From positions 1 through 61,209 of the forward strand of contig NZ_FNVT01000038.1 of the NCBI RefSeq assembly GCF_900108335.1: a stretch of DNA of 61,209 nt. Reading direction: 5' to 3'. The notes beneath the pieces were generated by a model. That model made no database searches. It saw nothing but the letters and a program-made list of their open reading frames with translations, and was not told where the DNA came from. The number at the start of each line of letters is the position of its first letter. The first letter of the stretch is position 1. This document shows positions 36,701 to 45,272 of this stretch, one piece after another. Position numbers and translations under genes: made by a program. The stretch is from Nonomuraea solani (GTDB lineage: Bacteria > Actinomycetota > Actinomycetes > Streptosporangiales > Streptosporangiaceae).

Positions 36701-37938
36701 CCTGCCGGCGGGCGGGCGGCCATCGAGGCCAGCGCCGTCACGAACGGCTCCGCCCACCTCCCGTCCCCCAGCGCGAACAGCTCCTCGAACTGGTCGACGA
36801 CGAGGACCAGCCGCCCGCCACCAGGTGCGCCCGCCATCAGCAGCGCCTGCCGGGCGGCCAGATGCGCCTCCTCGGGGCCTCCGGCCAGCCCCTTCCGCAC
36901 CGCCATCGCCTCCATGCCGCTCACCGCCGCGAGATGCGCGGCCAGCTCGTCCAGTGGGCTCGCGGTGGGCGTGAGCAGCACGCGCGGCCAGCGTTCCGAC
37001 CCCGGCAGTAGCGCCCCCCGCGCCAGCGCGGGCAGCAGCCCCGCCCGCAGCAGCGACGACTTGCCCGTGCCGGAGGCGCCCGTGACCACCACCATGCCGG
37101 CCCCGTCCAGCGCCTCGGCGACCTTGCCGGCCAGTTCGGCGGTGAGCCGTTCCCGCCCGTAGAAGACCTCGGCGTGCTCCTGCTCGAACGGCCACAACCC
37201 CCGGTAAGGGCAGTCATCCGTCCAGCGTGCCGCCCTCGTCCCGCCGTCGCGGGCGGTCCGCGTGCGCCGCTCGATGACCGAGACCTTCTCGTCGATCAGC
37301 CGCAGGCTCAGCGCCTGGCCGCGCAGCCGTTCCCGGTCGGCCCGGTGCTCGGCGTCCTGCCGTGCCAACGTCCGCTGGATGTCCGAGGTGGCCTCGCGGA
37401 CGGCGTGGATGACGAACGCGAACTCGCCGAACTCCAGCCCCAGCGCCGTGAGCTGCTCGGCCAGCCGGTCCTGGAGCTCCTCGTCGCCCGCCTCGACCGC
37501 CGCCTCGACCGCCGCGCGCACTGCGCCGATCTCCCGCAGCAGGCCGGCCATCTCGGCGCGCAACGCCGCCGCCTGCGCCTGCCCACCGGCGAGAATCTCC
37601 TCCAGCCGCCCGGCCAGCTCGCTCTCCAGCTGATCGGCGGGAACGGCGCCCTCGCTATCGCCGCGGAGCCTGGCGACGGCTCTCATGACGACCTCGGTCA
37701 GCACGTTGGCCCCCACGGAGCCGAGCACATTGACGGCGTTTCCCGCCAGCGAGGTCGTTCCTATCGCGGCGGCGACGGGCGCCAGGGCGGAGGCGCACAA
37801 CAGAGCGGTGAAGGCCGCCGGGGACAGGCGCAGCAGCGTCCAGCCCGCGCGGCGCGCGTCCCTGGCGACGCGCCGACGGATGCCGTCCCTCATCCGGCGG
37901 GCCTGGTCTTCTCCGTGTTCCCGACTCGTCTCTGCCAA
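33760..37938 (-). CDS. nSTAND1 NTPase with transmembrane segment and C-terminal WD40 propeller
   Basis: This 1392-aa protein starts at a TTG (37938; ATG 37893 is an alternative). The N-terminal hydrophobic region (~35-85) resembles a membrane-associated helical effector and is followed by a coiled coil (~100-230). The CPYRGLWPFEQEHAEVFYGR motif marks the nSTAND1 module. Walker A is VTGASGTGKSSLLRAGLLPA (~280-300) and Walker B is RLVLVVDQFEELF. After the ATPase and its winged helix comes one clear TM (SLAVLLAITLVAGGFA, ~707-722). At least ten WD40 blades follow (VQLWDLRTGKPAH, VRLWRRDGD, LGLWNTRTLT, VWLWNVSDGR). Such proteins are switches in bacterial conflict systems, the propeller sensing and the N-terminus executing. 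It is operonic with the 313-aa protein. Confidence 0.9.
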   Translation of the reverse strand: MAETSREHGEDQARRMRDGIRRRVARDARRAGWTLLRLSPAAFTALLCASALAPVAAAIGTTSLAGNAVNVLGSVGANVLTEVVMRAVARLRGDSEGAVPADQLESELAGRLEEILAGGQAQAAALRAEMAGLLREIGAVRAAVEAAVEAGDEELQDRLAEQLTALGLEFGEFAFVIHAVREATSDIQRTLARQDAEHRADRERLRGQALSLRLIDEKVSVIERRTRTARDGGTRAARWTDDCPYRGLWPFEQEHAEVFYGRERLTAELAGKVAEALDGAGMVVVTGASGTGKSSLLRAGLLPALARGALLPGSERWPRVLLTPTASPLDELAAHLAAVSGMEAMAVRKGLAGGPEEAHLAARQALLMAGAPGGGRLVLVVDQFEELFALGDGRWAEPFVTALASMAARPPAGGEPAALVVLGVRGDYWDRCAAHPGLARGLQEGQFLVGPMTESELRRAVCGPAESAGLELEAGLVDTVISDLRPSGAGGAHEAGALPLLSQAMLMTWQSREGNRLTTRAYGMCGGVGQAVQNSGDAAYRALGERERVLARDLLVRLTSVNRQGQVVRRRARLSELCQADGVHRVDAVNAVLGTLAARRLVILHDDSAELAHDVLLRAWPLLRGWLREEEGDRVLYGQLLDDAAQWRSRERDPSFLYRGTQLAAVLSASSRWGVHSGRYPALSELPAVFLAASEGAERRRRRSRQRTRGSLAVLLAITLVAGGFAAERSSSAAYQNQLRLSRQAAARAELLRATDPIRALLLSVAAWRRAPGDLEALSALYGSLAQREAHVLPPRAAGSDEVYALSQDGSVLAVVSGGRLSRWDVAGEHPIQGAEPEVGPGVTAIALSPDGNMAAVGSARSVQLWDLRTGKPAHDAFGPGGAERIDFQAGGGVLVVERSDRGQVWQVSGRPRRMWKSGKDLALLETSGDGRLRVSAQDLGSYLLTDRRGAAPRDLGSLPDGGGAAAFSADGSALAVGADRKVRFWDLVRRRWEEPVLAVEAAEAVTFSDDGRFVATYDGRAVRLWRRDGDQVLVRQVFDLAGRPRLGEGTLTYLRESGEVVRLDIGGLTKPAPLVPGVRLAAIDRQAGTVLLQGASAVLAWPRRRLNVPGSAGQAAFAPDGRTVAVALTGRPKVIIYDVATGLPRHALRIRNAVSAGGLAFNTAGTHLAVTPYDGADHGNVQLFDVGHGRLVRTLDQAGGLQLAFSRDDRLLVVNDPVHNGVLELATGTSHRLLFGRGGEGGRALAVSPDGRTIVAGGPGSDLGLWNTRTLTRTGTLRPPGDEIEQFHAAVYSPDGQLLAAGGASGRVWLWNVSDGRLLGAPIPQHTGDLLAMAFAPDGGTLHSAGTDGVVRVLPVAPARAAAELCRRIRGKLNEDAWKRLIVEADYSDVC

Positions 37939-37982
37939 CGCGCCTGACGCCCTCCGTCCGCCGCCCCTGGTGAGGACGCTCC

Positions 37983-38426
37983 ATCCAGAGGTTAGAAAAA
38001 CGGAGCCGTACCGGCCTCGGGTGGTGCCTCAGGGATTTCCCTCACCTTGTACGGGACCGTCCCAGGTGCGGTGACCGACGCGTCGGCGACGCCCGAGCTC
38101 ACCGCGTCGGGAGCTCCCAGGGGTATCCCCGAGGCGTCCGCGAAGGCGCGGTTCCTACGCTGCGAGGCGACGTCGAAACGCGTCCACGCCAGGCTCCGGC
38201 CCGGTGCGCGAACAAGATCCTCAGCCCAATCCTCGTCCGGGCAGGAAAGCAAATGCTCAAGGTACGCCGAGGCGTCGTCGCCGAGCTCGACTCCGGATGG
38301 CAGGGCCTCGGCTTCCGTGGCTTCGTGCTCTCAGCCCTCAACGACTCAGGGCGGGTCCACCGCCGGTACGCCCTCCTCCAGCGCAGCCGCCCAGTTCCGC
38401 TCGCCATTCCGGGTCGTTGGTCATCC
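37983..38426 (-). other. Gap of about 450 bp, possible broken small gene
   Basis: The minus strand from about 38390 to 37992 reads with some protein character (EALPSGVELGDDASAYLEHL, then LSCPDEDWAEDLVRAPGRSL and a Pro/Ala tail). It is interrupted by two stops near 38330-38350, and no start has a ribosome site. It may be a decayed small gene between the nSTAND1 promoter and the P450 gene. No family is recognised. Confidence 0.25.
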
Positions 38427-39812
38427 TCATCGGCTTGCTCGGGTGGGTGTCAGATGGGCGGGGGTATGGACCACGCGGGCGGGGACGTCTCGGCCGGGAT
38501 GAAGGGTGAGCAGGGGGCGTGGGGGCAGGTCCAGCGCGGGATCGATGTGCAGGTGGAAGCGCTGGGCGATGGTGGCGAGGATGAGTACGGCCTCGACCAG
38601 GGCGAAGCGGCTGCCGAGGCAGACGTGGGGGCCGCCGCCGAACGGGAACCACGCGAACTTCGGGATGGTACGGGCGGCCTCCCCCAGGAACCGTTCGGGG
38701 CGGAACTCCTCGGGGTGCGTGAACCAGCGTGGGTCGCGGTGGGTGGCCCATTGGCTCATCCACACGTCGGTGCCTGTGTGGATCTGGTGACCGGCGATCT
38801 CGACGTCGATGGTGGCGCGGACTGGCAGCAGCCAGGCCGGCGGGTAGAGGCGCAGGGTCTCCTTCACCACGGCCTCGGTGTAGGGCAGTGATCGATGGTC
38901 GTCCATTACCGGCAGTCGGTCGCCGACGACATCGGTGATCTCGGCCGCCATGCGTTCGCGGGCCTCGGGATGGCGGGAGAGCAGGAGATAGGCCCAGACG
39001 AGCGTGTTTCCCGTGGTCTCATGTCCGGCGATGTAGAGACTCATGGTCTCGTCGCGCAACTGAGTGTCGGACATCGGGCGGCCCTCGTCGTCGCGGGCGT
39101 CCATGAGCAGCGCGAGTAGGTCGTCGGGTCGTCCGTCGGGGTGCGTGGTGCGACGCTCGTCGATGATGCGGTACAGGACCGACTCGACCTCGGCGATCGC
39201 CGCCTTGAGACGACGGCGGCCGGGGGTGGCGAGCCAGGGCGGCAGGAACATCGTGATGCCGCGGAACTCTGCTCCGATTTCGCGGGAGGCGATGTCGAGG
39301 GCTTGGCCGACCGCCGCGGCGTCACCGGTGACGTCGGCCCCGAACAGCGTTCTGGCGGCGATCTTCTGGGTCAGGCCCAGCATGTCGGCGCGGATGTCGC
39401 GCCGCTGGCCGTCTCGCCAGCCGTCCAGCATATGGTCGGTCAACTCGACCATGGTGTCGGCGTAGCCGGCGACCCGCTGAGGTCTCATGGCGGGTTGCAT
39501 CATCTTGCGTTGCCGGCGCCAGAAATCGCCGTGGGTGACGATGATTCCGTTGCCCGCGAACAGCTCGAAGGCGTAGCCGTGGTCGTCGCCCCTGGAGAAC
39601 GTCTTCTCCACGTTGAGAAGGGTGGCGGCGATGTCGGCTGGGTTGCTGATGAAGACATTGCGCTGCGGGCCGAGCCGCCAGCGCACGACATCACCCTGCT
39701 CGCGCATCTGGGTGAAGAATCCCAGTGGGTCGCGAGCGAAATGGTGCAGGTGACCGAGCACGGGCAGGGCGCCCGGCATCGCCGGTATGGCGCGGTATGC
39801 CTCGGGCCTCAC
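38427..39812 (-). CDS. Cytochrome P450 monooxygenase
   Basis: This 461-aa protein has all P450 landmarks. The I-helix is YIAGHETTGNTLVWAY, ExxR is in KETLRLYPP, and a PERF-like EFRPERFLG follows. The haem ligand is Cys in FGGGPHVCLGSRFALVE. The start (IPAMPGALPVLGHLHHF) and overall length fit CYP102/CYP4-like soluble P450s that oxidise fatty acids or terpenoids; the substrate is unknown. The GTG start at 39812 overlaps the stop of the TetR gene by GTGA, so the two form an operon. An upstream in-frame extension to 40151 is only the shadow of the tetR gene. No ferredoxin or reductase gene is adjacent. Confidence 0.93.
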   Translation of the reverse strand: MRPEAYRAIPAMPGALPVLGHLHHFARDPLGFFTQMREQGDVVRWRLGPQRNVFISNPADIAATLLNVEKTFSRGDDHGYAFELFAGNGIIVTHGDFWRRQRKMMQPAMRPQRVAGYADTMVELTDHMLDGWRDGQRRDIRADMLGLTQKIAARTLFGADVTGDAAAVGQALDIASREIGAEFRGITMFLPPWLATPGRRRLKAAIAEVESVLYRIIDERRTTHPDGRPDDLLALLMDARDDEGRPMSDTQLRDETMSLYIAGHETTGNTLVWAYLLLSRHPEARERMAAEITDVVGDRLPVMDDHRSLPYTEAVVKETLRLYPPAWLLPVRATIDVEIAGHQIHTGTDVWMSQWATHRDPRWFTHPEEFRPERFLGEAARTIPKFAWFPFGGGPHVCLGSRFALVEAVLILATIAQRFHLHIDPALDLPPRPLLTLHPGRDVPARVVHTPAHLTPTRASR

Positions 39813-40411
39813 GAGCTGTCCCTTCTCGCATCGGTGGCGCCGGGGATGAGCGGTCCGCTCTGCTCGGTCAGTTCGAGCAGCAGGTCGCGGGTCTGCTGTC
39901 GCTCGATGTGATCGACGCGGCCTTCGAGCAATTCGCTCATCCACATCCCGTCGAGTGTGCGGGCGATCAGCAGGGACCGCTGCGGGTGCAGCCCATCTGC
40001 GCCAAGGTCGCTTCGCCAGCGATCTTCGGAGGCCCGGGCGCGGTGGAGCACCTCCGGGAGGGCCAGCAGCGCGGCGAGTACCGAGGGGTGGCCCCACAGT
40101 TGGTGGTCCACCCCGAGGTCGTCGAACGCGGCGCGGATGTGTGCCCGGCACAGCCGGCCGGGTCTGTCGTCATCGGGGTCGATGTGACGTTGCACAGCCG
40201 CGTCGAACCGGGCCGTCCACTCCTCGACGATGCCGACCAGCAGCGCGTCCTTGGTGCGGAAATGATGGAGAAGGCCCCCCTTCGACACGCCCGCCTCGCG
40301 TGCGACGGCATCCAGGCTCACTCCGGGCCCGTGTGCCCTGATCGCCGCCGCCGCCGCGTCGAGCAGCGCCCGACGGGTGCGGTCCGCATCACGCTGGAGA
40401 ACAGCGCCCAT
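39809..40411 (-). CDS. TetR-family repressor of the P450 operon
   Basis: This 200-aa protein starts at ATG 40411, with AAGGAG upstream. The frame to 40543 is rejected because it runs through the operators. The N-terminal HTH (VSLDAVAREAGVSKGGLLHH, FRTKDALL) is typical of TetR. The C-terminal ligand domain resembles TetR_C-type sets with a WGHPSVLAALLALPEVL helix. It is the first gene of the operon with P450. Two copies of a palindromic operator lie 30-75 bp upstream, so it probably represses itself and P450 until a ligand binds, presumably the P450 substrate. Confidence 0.92.
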   Translation of the reverse strand: MGAVLQRDADRTRRALLDAAAAAIRAHGPGVSLDAVAREAGVSKGGLLHHFRTKDALLVGIVEEWTARFDAAVQRHIDPDDDRPGRLCRAHIRAAFDDLGVDHQLWGHPSVLAALLALPEVLHRARASEDRWRSDLGADGLHPQRSLLIARTLDGMWMSELLEGRVDHIERQQTRDLLLELTEQSGPLIPGATDARRDSS

Positions 40412-40444
40412 GTCGGCTCCTTTCCTCGCCTGCGCATCCAAGAT

Positions 40445-40484
40445 ACCGTCTAGACGGTCGGTTAAAAACCGTCTGGACGGTCGG
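40445..40484. promoter_or_regulatory. Double palindromic operator for TetR
   Basis: ACCGTCTAGACGGTCGG (40445-40461) and ACCGTCTGGACGGTCGG (40468-40484) are direct copies 23 bp apart, each centred on an inverted repeat ACCGTCT-AGACGGT. They lie just upstream of the tetR start. The spacing is close to two helical turns, so two dimers could bind side by side. Confidence 0.85.
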
Positions 40485-40689
40485 CTATCGTGAAATGTCA
40501 CAGGAGGAGAGATGCGTTCGCACTCGGCTCCTGTGGGGCTCAAAAATAGGATGTGGGTTCTGACCTGCCGGTTCTCGGTTGTCAGCTAGCCATTTGATCA
40601 GCTGGCGATCTGGTACTCGTTGATGAGGCCGCCGAGGATGGCTTTGCGGTGGACTCGTTGGTCGGCCAGATCCAGAACGCGTCCCACGG

Positions 40690-41030
40690 GTGCGCTACGA
40701 ACCAGCTGACCGCCTGTGGTTGATGGCGCTCTCGCACCTAGTACCCCGCAGCGGGCCGACGTGGAAGCAGTTCCTGACCGGCCAGGCCGAGCACATCGCT
40801 GCCATCGACTTCCTGCACGTGGACACGGTCTGCCCCGAAAGCGAACGCACACTGCGAAAGAATCATCGGCACCCTGCGCCGCGAACTCCTGGACAGCATG
40901 CTCATCCTCAACGAGCACCCTCTCCACCGGACCCTCACCCGCTACCTGGCGCCCTACAACACGGGCCGACCTCACCGCGGCATCGGACGGCTGTCCCCAT
41001 CACAGCCGAAACCAGACCACCAACCATCCC
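40690..41030 (+). pseudogene. Degraded integrase-core transposase
   Basis: The first frame reads VRYEPADRLWLMALSHLVPR, then TWKQFLTGQAEHIAAIDFLH with the first catalytic Asp. In another frame RIIGTLRRELLDSMLILNEH and YLAPYNTGRPHRGIG carry the terminal part of the same protein. The ~120 residues between, including the second Asp, are missing and the frame shifts. It is a relative of, but not identical to, the transposase at 27549. Confidence 0.75.
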
Positions 41031-41085
41031 GTGACGGTTGGCAGCCTGCTGCCCTGGGCGGGTGATCGCGTCGCCTGGTCGCGTG

Positions 41086-41127
41086 GTGGACAAGACGGCG
41101 CCATCGTGACGGCGCCGTCTTGTCCAC
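41086..41127. repeat. Perfect 17-bp inverted repeat
   Basis: GTGGACAAGACGGCGCC (41086-41102) is followed after 8 nt by its exact reverse complement (41111-41127). It lies just after the degraded transposase. No U-rich tail follows, so it may be an IS end structure or a strong hairpin rather than a standard terminator. The remaining sequence to 41453 shows no supported gene. Confidence 0.8.
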
Positions 41128-41453
41128 GGCGGGGCGCCTGCCTTGCCGGCGCGGCAGTGAGGCGGATCTTCCGGCGCAGCGCCGTCGCGTTCGAAAGTAA
41201 TCAAACTGTCACTATAAGTGAGCGATTGGTCGGACCGCAGATGAATACATATCGCATTCATTGAACTACAGTCAGTTATGGAGGTGTAAGACGACCATGG
41301 TGTCCATGGTCGCGGACCAGCCGGGACTCTGACCTTCCAGGGATCAGACATGGCGGTCCCGCCCGGTGCGACGCACTCGCCCGGCTGCCCCGTATTCCCC
41401 TGCGGACGCGCCGCCGCCCGGTCCCGCCTTCCCGCTTCAGGAAAGAAGCCGTC

Positions 41454-42302
41454 ATGTCCCCTGCCCGAACCCTCGTCCAAACGCTCATCGCCGCCACCAC
41501 GATGACCGCAGCCGTGGTCGCTCTCGGCCCCACCGCACACGCGATCAGCATTCCCGTCGCGTGCAGCGAGAACGCACTCGTCACAGCCGTCAACCTGGCC
41601 AACTCCACCGCGGCCGCCGACACCCTCGTACTGGCCTCAGGCTGCACCTACCGCATCACCTCCCCCCACGGCGGCCCCCGCAACGGGCTTCCGGTCATCA
41701 CCACCCCCATCGAAATGCTCGGCCCGGCCATCATCACCCGCTCCTCGCCGGCCCTGTTCCGCCTCATCGAGGTAGCCTCCGCCGGCAGCCTCACCCTTAC
41801 CACCGGCGTCGCGCTCACCAATGGCAGCGCCGTGGGAGACGGCGGCGCCATCCTCAACCGCGGCGCGGTGACCCTCACCACGAGCAGTCTCAGCGGCAAC
41901 TTCGCCACCCGTCACGGTGGCGGCCTGGCCAACGTCGACACCCCGTCCGGCACCGCGCCCGCCGCCACGTTCACCAACAGTCCGGTGTCCGGCAACACCT
42001 CGCTGCTGCGCGGCGGCGGCATCTACAACGGCCTCAGGGGAACACTTACCACCACAGGTGTCTCCGGCAGCCCGATGTTCGTCCAGGGAAACACCGGATC
42101 GCAGGGCGCCGGCATCGCGGCGATCGACTCCACCGCCACCACCCTCACCCAGACCGCCGTCACCTCCAACCACGCGCTACTGACCGCCGGCGGCGTCTAC
42201 CGAGTGGGCGGCACCATGACGACCACCAACTCACCGATCAGCGCCAACACCCCGAACAACTGCGTGGGCAGCGCCCCCGCAGTGCCCAACTGCACCGGCT
42301 GA
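41454..42302 (+). CDS. Secreted right-handed beta-helix repeat protein
   Basis: This 282-aa protein has a signal peptide (RTLVQTLIAATTMTAAVVAL, cleavage near AHA-IS, residues ~31-32). The rest is a run of short beta-helix coils: LVTAVNLANSTAAADTLVLA, VGDGGAILNRGAVTLTTSS, LSGNFATRHGGGLANVDT and LRGGGIYNGLRGTLT. These are typical of polymorphic or pectate-lyase-like extracellular proteins. No catalytic residues are recognised, so the substrate is unknown. GAAAGAAG precedes the ATG. The gene stands alone. Confidence 0.85.
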   Translation: MSPARTLVQTLIAATTMTAAVVALGPTAHAISIPVACSENALVTAVNLANSTAAADTLVLASGCTYRITSPHGGPRNGLPVITTPIEMLGPAIITRSSPALFRLIEVASAGSLTLTTGVALTNGSAVGDGGAILNRGAVTLTTSSLSGNFATRHGGGLANVDTPSGTAPAATFTNSPVSGNTSLLRGGGIYNGLRGTLTTTGVSGSPMFVQGNTGSQGAGIAAIDSTATTLTQTAVTSNHALLTAGGVYRVGGTMTTTNSPISANTPNNCVGSAPAVPNCTG

Positions 42303-42913
42303 ACCCCTCGCCCGCACCGCGCCCATCAGCGGTGCGGTGCGGGCGCTCCCTCTGAAGATCATGTGAGAGGCCGGGAGCCCTGTCGTGACGTGCTCACGGC
42401 AGGACTTCCCGGACGGTTCCCGCACGGCGGACCCGTACCAGCCGGGCGGGTCCTAATGAGTTCTGGGAGTAAGCCATCCGGCAGACTCCTGGGTGGATGG
42501 TGGCTGCTGACAGGTGAGCACTCACTGGCCGCCCCGCGCGAGCGGCACCTGGGCCGGCCCGCGGTGGTCATCGCCGCCTTCGTCCGCGCCCTGATCACCG
42601 TCCTGACCATCCTGAACCTGCAGGTCGCGGCCCCGTACAAGAAGGTCGAGGCGCATTATGGCCTGCCATACCGGCAGGAACCGTTGATCGAGTGACCTGT
42701 ATCCTCCGCCCGTCGCAGACATGGATCACGTTGTGCGATCGCCGGATGCCGCCCTCGTTCTCATCCATTTCAAGCACCGACGGATCAGCCGAAATTCAGC
42801 GAGAAAACCTCACTCGCCGTCCCGCGGTCACATCGACAGACCCGGCAGATCAAACGGCAAGCTCGGTGGGTACGACCTACTCTTGCGAGCACACACCTGC
42901 GATCATTTCCCGG
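42303..42913 (+). other. Stretch of about 600 bp without a supported gene
   Basis: A plus-strand frame (42363-42695) ends in a hydrophobic segment and then YKKVEAHYGLPYRQEPLIE. It lacks a ribosome site and has no known match. The following frame is open into the WD40 gene but reads as Ser/Thr/Arg-rich noise. It may be debris of the missing N-terminus of that gene. Confidence 0.3.
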
Positions 42914-44746
42914 GTGCTGATCGATCGACGCCTCTGGACCGGATACCAGGCACCACGGCAAGTCATCGACCACGATTTCGGAGCTGTGGACGTCGTCGCC
43001 GCGCCCGACGGCGGTTGGCTGGCGATCGCCTGTCGGGACCGGACGGTGCGACTCTGGGACATGGGCAGCGGCACGCACCGCCAGACGCTGAGCGCCCCCA
43101 CCGTCGACTTCGGTGGCTACGGCAGCCTTGTTGCCGGCCGGGACGGGCGCCGGGTGGCCGGCCACTGGGCGGACGGCATCGTCTGGGTCGGCGACGTGAC
43201 GACCGGCGAGAGTCGTGCCCATCGAATCGACGACGTCGTCAGTGGGCCACAGGTCGCGATCGCTCCGGACAGCGAGCGGCTCGTGCTCGGCCTCCAGGGC
43301 AGTGTGCAGCTTCGCGACGCCGGCACGTTCGCGTTGCTTGACAGGTTCGACATCGGTGTCGAGAACCAGGTGCGGAGGTTGGCGATCGCGCCGGGCGGTG
43401 ATCGGCTGATCGTGTTGAGTGATCAGTCCAACGAGGTGCGGGACCTGCCGAGCGGAAAGGTCCACGCGGTGCTGCCCGCTGACAGAAGTTGGCACCAGGC
43501 CGCGTTCAACGGCGACGGCTCATGGTTGGTGACGGGCCGGGACACCGTCTCGATCTGGGACGCCGAAACGCTCGACCTGCTGCGGGAAATCCCGGAGCGG
43601 TTCGTTTCGGTCGCGGCGGACGGATCGTGCCTGTTGACCAGGTTGCCGGAAGGCGGGCTCCGGCTACGGGCGTTGCACGGCCGCGACAGCGGCGACAGCG
43701 GCGACGATGAGAGCGTCGACCTGCCCGGTACGGCCGGCGCCGCGCATGGGCCAACGGCGCTCGCGCCGGGTGGCCAGTGGTTCGCCGACTGCGCCGGGGA
43801 ACGGGTACGGATCTGGCGGACCTCGACGCGACCGCTACCTTCAGCACCTGCCTTCGCGCCGGTGGATAAGGAGCGGGTGCTCGCGGCAACCGCTGGTGGC
43901 GGCCGGGTCTGGCTGTGGACCGGTGGTGGGCGACAACCGATTCGGCTGCGTGACGCCGAGACCGGTGAGGCCGGGAGCACCATGCAACCGGTGGGCGCCG
44001 TGCGGGACCTGGGCGGTCTCGACGCGTGCGTCATGGCGCCCGACGGCAGCTGGCTGGCCGTTGCCACCGCCGAGCGCATCCACCTGCTGGAACCGGATGG
44101 CACCGGGCGCCACCTGCTGACCGGTCACCGCCAGCAGGTGCGGGGCATCACCGCGGCACCCGACAGCACCCGTCTGGTGAGCTGGGGCTATGACCGTCAG
44201 ATCATCGTGTGGGACGCCGGCACCGGCGCACGCCTGGCCACCATGCCCGTGAGCAAGGCCGGCTACGCCGTCCACGACACGGCGGTCGCACCCGACGGCA
44301 CGTGGCTCGCCACCGCCAACTGGGACTCCCGGGTGCGCATCAGGGACCTCGCGACCGGCCAGAACCGGCGGGTCCTGCGCGGCCACAAGAACAGCCCCAC
44401 CTCGCTCGCGGTCGCGCCGGACGGCTCATGGCTGGCCTCCGCGGCCGATGCCGAGATCATCATCTGGGATGCCGCGACCGGCCGGGTCCGGGCGAAGCTG
44501 ACCAACGATTTCTACGTCCAGAGGCTCGCGATCGCACCCAACGGCCGATGGCTGGCCAGCCTTGAACGGCGGGGTGCTGTGACCGTCTGGGATCCGCACG
44601 ACGCCACAGTCGTCGCGCAGTTGTGGACCGGCTCGAAGTTTCCGACGCAGGCCTGGCCGGGTTCGTGTGTCTGGTCGCCCGACGGTACGGGGCTGTGCGT
44701 GGTCATCGCCGGCGAGGCATATGTACTCGATCTTGTGGACCGGTGA
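42914..44746 (+). CDS. WD40 propeller protein, probably N-terminally truncated
   Basis: About 610 residues from GTG 42914 consist only of WD40-like blades: FGAVDVVAAPDGGWLAIACR, TVRLWDMGSG, TVSIWDAETL, VRIWRTST, RQIIVWDAGTGARL, VRIRDLATGQNRR and VTVWDPHDA. The conserved APDG.WLA repeat start occurs in most blades. I count roughly 12-14 blades, enough for two propellers. In actinobacteria this type normally forms the C-terminus of NB-ARC or protease sensors. No ATPase or effector precedes it here and no ribosome site is clear, so it may be the orphan tail of such a gene. It could also be a free-standing propeller. Confidence 0.7.
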   Translation: MLIDRRLWTGYQAPRQVIDHDFGAVDVVAAPDGGWLAIACRDRTVRLWDMGSGTHRQTLSAPTVDFGGYGSLVAGRDGRRVAGHWADGIVWVGDVTTGESRAHRIDDVVSGPQVAIAPDSERLVLGLQGSVQLRDAGTFALLDRFDIGVENQVRRLAIAPGGDRLIVLSDQSNEVRDLPSGKVHAVLPADRSWHQAAFNGDGSWLVTGRDTVSIWDAETLDLLREIPERFVSVAADGSCLLTRLPEGGLRLRALHGRDSGDSGDDESVDLPGTAGAAHGPTALAPGGQWFADCAGERVRIWRTSTRPLPSAPAFAPVDKERVLAATAGGGRVWLWTGGGRQPIRLRDAETGEAGSTMQPVGAVRDLGGLDACVMAPDGSWLAVATAERIHLLEPDGTGRHLLTGHRQQVRGITAAPDSTRLVSWGYDRQIIVWDAGTGARLATMPVSKAGYAVHDTAVAPDGTWLATANWDSRVRIRDLATGQNRRVLRGHKNSPTSLAVAPDGSWLASAADAEIIIWDAATGRVRAKLTNDFYVQRLAIAPNGRWLASLERRGAVTVWDPHDATVVAQLWTGSKFPTQAWPGSCVWSPDGTGLCVVIAGEAYVLDLVDR

Positions 44747-44849
44747 CGCCTGCACCCAAAGAAGTTGATCTCTCGTTGGCCTGCCAGACCGGCGGACAGC
44801 CGTTGGCGCTGAGAGCGATCTTGACTGCAGGGAGCTGAGGCTGTTCTTG

Positions 44850-45250
44850 GTTGCGAAGCTTCCCTAGCGTATTGCCTGGTCCCGGCGTCGGCGTGCGGCG
44901 CGGATCTCGGCGTCGGCGACCTTGTCGTCGAACAACAATGGCTGCGTGGTTCCGGTGGAGGCGGCGACGGGCGGCCTCGATGGAGACGCTGGCATTGATG
45001 AGTCCGGTGGCGTGGGCGTGGCGCAGCTGGTGGATGCCGATCTCGACGCCGGCCTGCGCGCAGGAGCTCTGCCAGCGGTGGTGGGCGGCGTCCTAGGACA
45101 GCGGACCGCCGCGGCCGTTGATGGTGGCGCGGAACAGCGCCCCGGCGGTGCAGCCGGTCCAGCGGCAGATCCTTGCGCGGCCGCCGCGAGCAGATCACCG
45201 CCGGCACCTTGACGACATCGGCGGCCGCGGCCGGGCGCGGCAGGCTCATG
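44850..45250 (-). pseudogene. Tyrosine recombinase pseudogene
   Basis: Pieces of a recombinase C-terminus are readable on the minus strand. LFRATINGRGGPLS is followed by TAG where Tyr is expected, then DAAHHRWQSSCAQAGVEIG and IHQLRHAHATGLINASVSIE with the HxLRH motif. The frame then shifts before the GH and Tyr region. At least one nonsense change and two frameshifts are present. Confidence 0.75.
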
Positions 45251-45272
45251 AGTGAGCTGGGCCCGGCGTGGG

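Noticed and set aside
33640..37195. Several 300-630-codon frames on both strands inside the nSTAND1-WD40 gene
   Set aside because: All are rich in Arg, Gly, Ala and Pro and lack motifs. The 1392-aa frame carries Walker and WD40 motifs throughout.
39813..40151. N-terminal extension of the P450 by 113 residues
   Set aside because: It lies wholly inside the tetR gene in another frame. A GTGA overlap gives a normal-length P450.
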